From positions 1 through 5,848 of the forward strand of contig PLSH01000384.1 in the NCBI GenBank assembly GCA_003165095.1: a DNA stretch of 5,848 nucleotides, given 5' to 3'. The notes under the pieces were generated by a model that was given only the letters and a program-made list of their open reading frames with translations, made no database searches and had not been told where the DNA came from. Of the stretch, positions 5,483-5,848 are shown piece by piece. The DNA comes from Acidobacteriaceae bacterium (GTDB taxonomy: Bacteria > Acidobacteriota > Terriglobia > Terriglobales > Acidobacteriaceae). The position numbers and the translations under genes were made by a program. Position 1 is the stretch's first letter, and the number at the start of each line of letters is the position of its first letter.

Positions 5483-5668
5483 CTAATCCGGAATCTCCTT
5501 TTTCTGCACCGGGTCCATGGAATTGTATCGCTCCTGAGGCAGATTACGAGGCCAAAAGAACGTTTGTCCCGAAAGAGCCAGCGTTTGCGGAAGAAAAGCC
5601 GGGCGATTCGCTGCCGTCCTTGCCTCTCCCGCCTCATCGAGAGCCCTCCAAGGGAATTGTGCCGACAC
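5483..5668 (-). CDS. Possible small hypothetical protein (61 residues)
   Basis: The ORF starts at GTG 5668 with a textbook AAAGGAGG ribosome binding site eight bases upstream (5677-5684). It ends at TAG 5483-5485 in the sequence DPVQKKEIPD. The 61-residue product has no membrane segment, signal or motif that I recognise. Third-position GC is near the background, giving no coding signature, so the support is the ribosome binding site alone. It lies 137 bp upstream of the UxuA-like gene on the same strand and could be co-transcribed. If it is not translated, 5346-5768 is simply the upstream region of the UxuA-like gene. Confidence 0.3.
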   Translation of the reverse strand: MSAQFPWRALDEAGEARTAANRPAFLPQTLALSGQTFFWPRNLPQERYNSMDPVQKKEIPD

Positions 5669-5768
5669 CTATCCATCCTCCTTTGGCCTTCGTGGTTCGG
5701 ATTCGCTGCGCTGCCGTGGGTCGACTAGGTCTGTGACCGGGAGAAGTTGTTCTATCTAATGAGCGAAC

Positions 5769-5816
5769 GTGGGCCAGGAGGCCCACATTACAGCCGGCCG
5801 GGAGGCCGGCGCTACA
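5769..5816. repeat. Tandem pair of 24-bp hairpin repeats
   Basis: Unit 1 (5769-5792) folds as GTGGGCC / AGGA loop / GGCCCAC, followed by ATTACA. Unit 2 (5793-5816) folds as GCCGGCC / GGGA loop / GGCCGGC, followed by GCTACA. The units are in direct register, and 16 of 24 positions are identical. Differences in the stems fall at paired positions (TG/CA becomes CC/GG), so the 7-bp stems are kept. This resembles REP-type intergenic elements that occur in many copies per genome. A terminator role is possible, but no strong T-run follows. Confidence 0.8.
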
Positions 5817-5834
5817 TTTCCAAATGGAACATTT
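5815..5834. repeat. AT-rich inverted repeat next to the tandem hairpins
   Basis: CATTT (5815-5819), AAATG (5822-5826) and CATTT (5830-5834) can form two alternative 5-bp hairpins, with loops of two or three bases. Direct contact with the GC-rich pair suggests it may belong to the same repeated element, which could continue past the window edge. Confidence 0.4.
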
Positions 5835-5848
5835 TCATACGGCCAAAG

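Noticed and set aside
5397..5543. Open minus-strand frame ending in DFEVPIIAYLGR
   Set aside because: It reads like protein but has no ATG, GTG or TTG start. Its third positions are AT-leaning compared with clear genes here, and it is only about 48 codons.
5416..5736. Plus-strand 106-codon ORF
   Set aside because: It has no ribosome binding site and a Pro/Ala-rich, motif-free product, opposite the minus-strand leader region of the UxuA-like gene.

Overview
The window looks like a chromosomal segment of a moderately GC-rich bacterium. The gene style suggests Acidobacteriota, class Terriglobia: small membrane-anchored or receiver-like proteins beside a sigma-like protein, a Tat-exported sugar-acid-lyase relative, and a GC-rich tandem hairpin of intergenic-repeat type. 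This placement is an impression from sequence style, not a measured result. Nearly all convincing genes lie on the minus strand and are described here in transcription order, from right to left.

Right end (about 5346-5848). The last 80 bases carry two tandem 24-bp units, each folding into a 7-bp hairpin, followed by a small AT-rich inverted repeat. One weak 61-codon ORF (5483-5668) has a good ribosome binding site but no recognised family. Next, 4191-5345 encodes a complete 384-residue protein of the mannonate dehydratase (UxuA) family with a twin-arginine signal, so it is probably exported. A complete resolvase/invertase-type serine recombinase follows (3378-4028).

Middle (612-3343). A tight minus-strand cassette follows the recombinase, with a possible promoter of its own at 3353-3381. 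It encodes a 55-residue acidic/polar protein (3176-3343), a single-pass membrane protein (2833-3255) that overlaps it by 80 bp in another frame, and a membrane-anchored rhodanese-like protein (2265-2741). It continues with a receiver-like protein lacking the phosphoacceptor aspartate (1807-2268, ATGA overlap), a sigma-70 region-2 protein lacking region 4 (1452-1712), and a TSUP (TauE/SafE-type) membrane transporter (612-1433). The short gaps and overlaps suggest co-transcription. The rhodanese-like and TSUP products hint at sulfur compounds. The pseudo-receiver and truncated sigma factor hint at regulation by protein-protein contact. Both links are inference.

Left end (1-611). The first 90 bases are probably the 3' end of an unidentified plus-strand gene, with an inverted repeat at its stop codon. 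The following 520 bases hold only short ORFs and small inverted repeats, and I assign no gene there. I saw no tRNA, rRNA, CRISPR array or complete insertion sequence.
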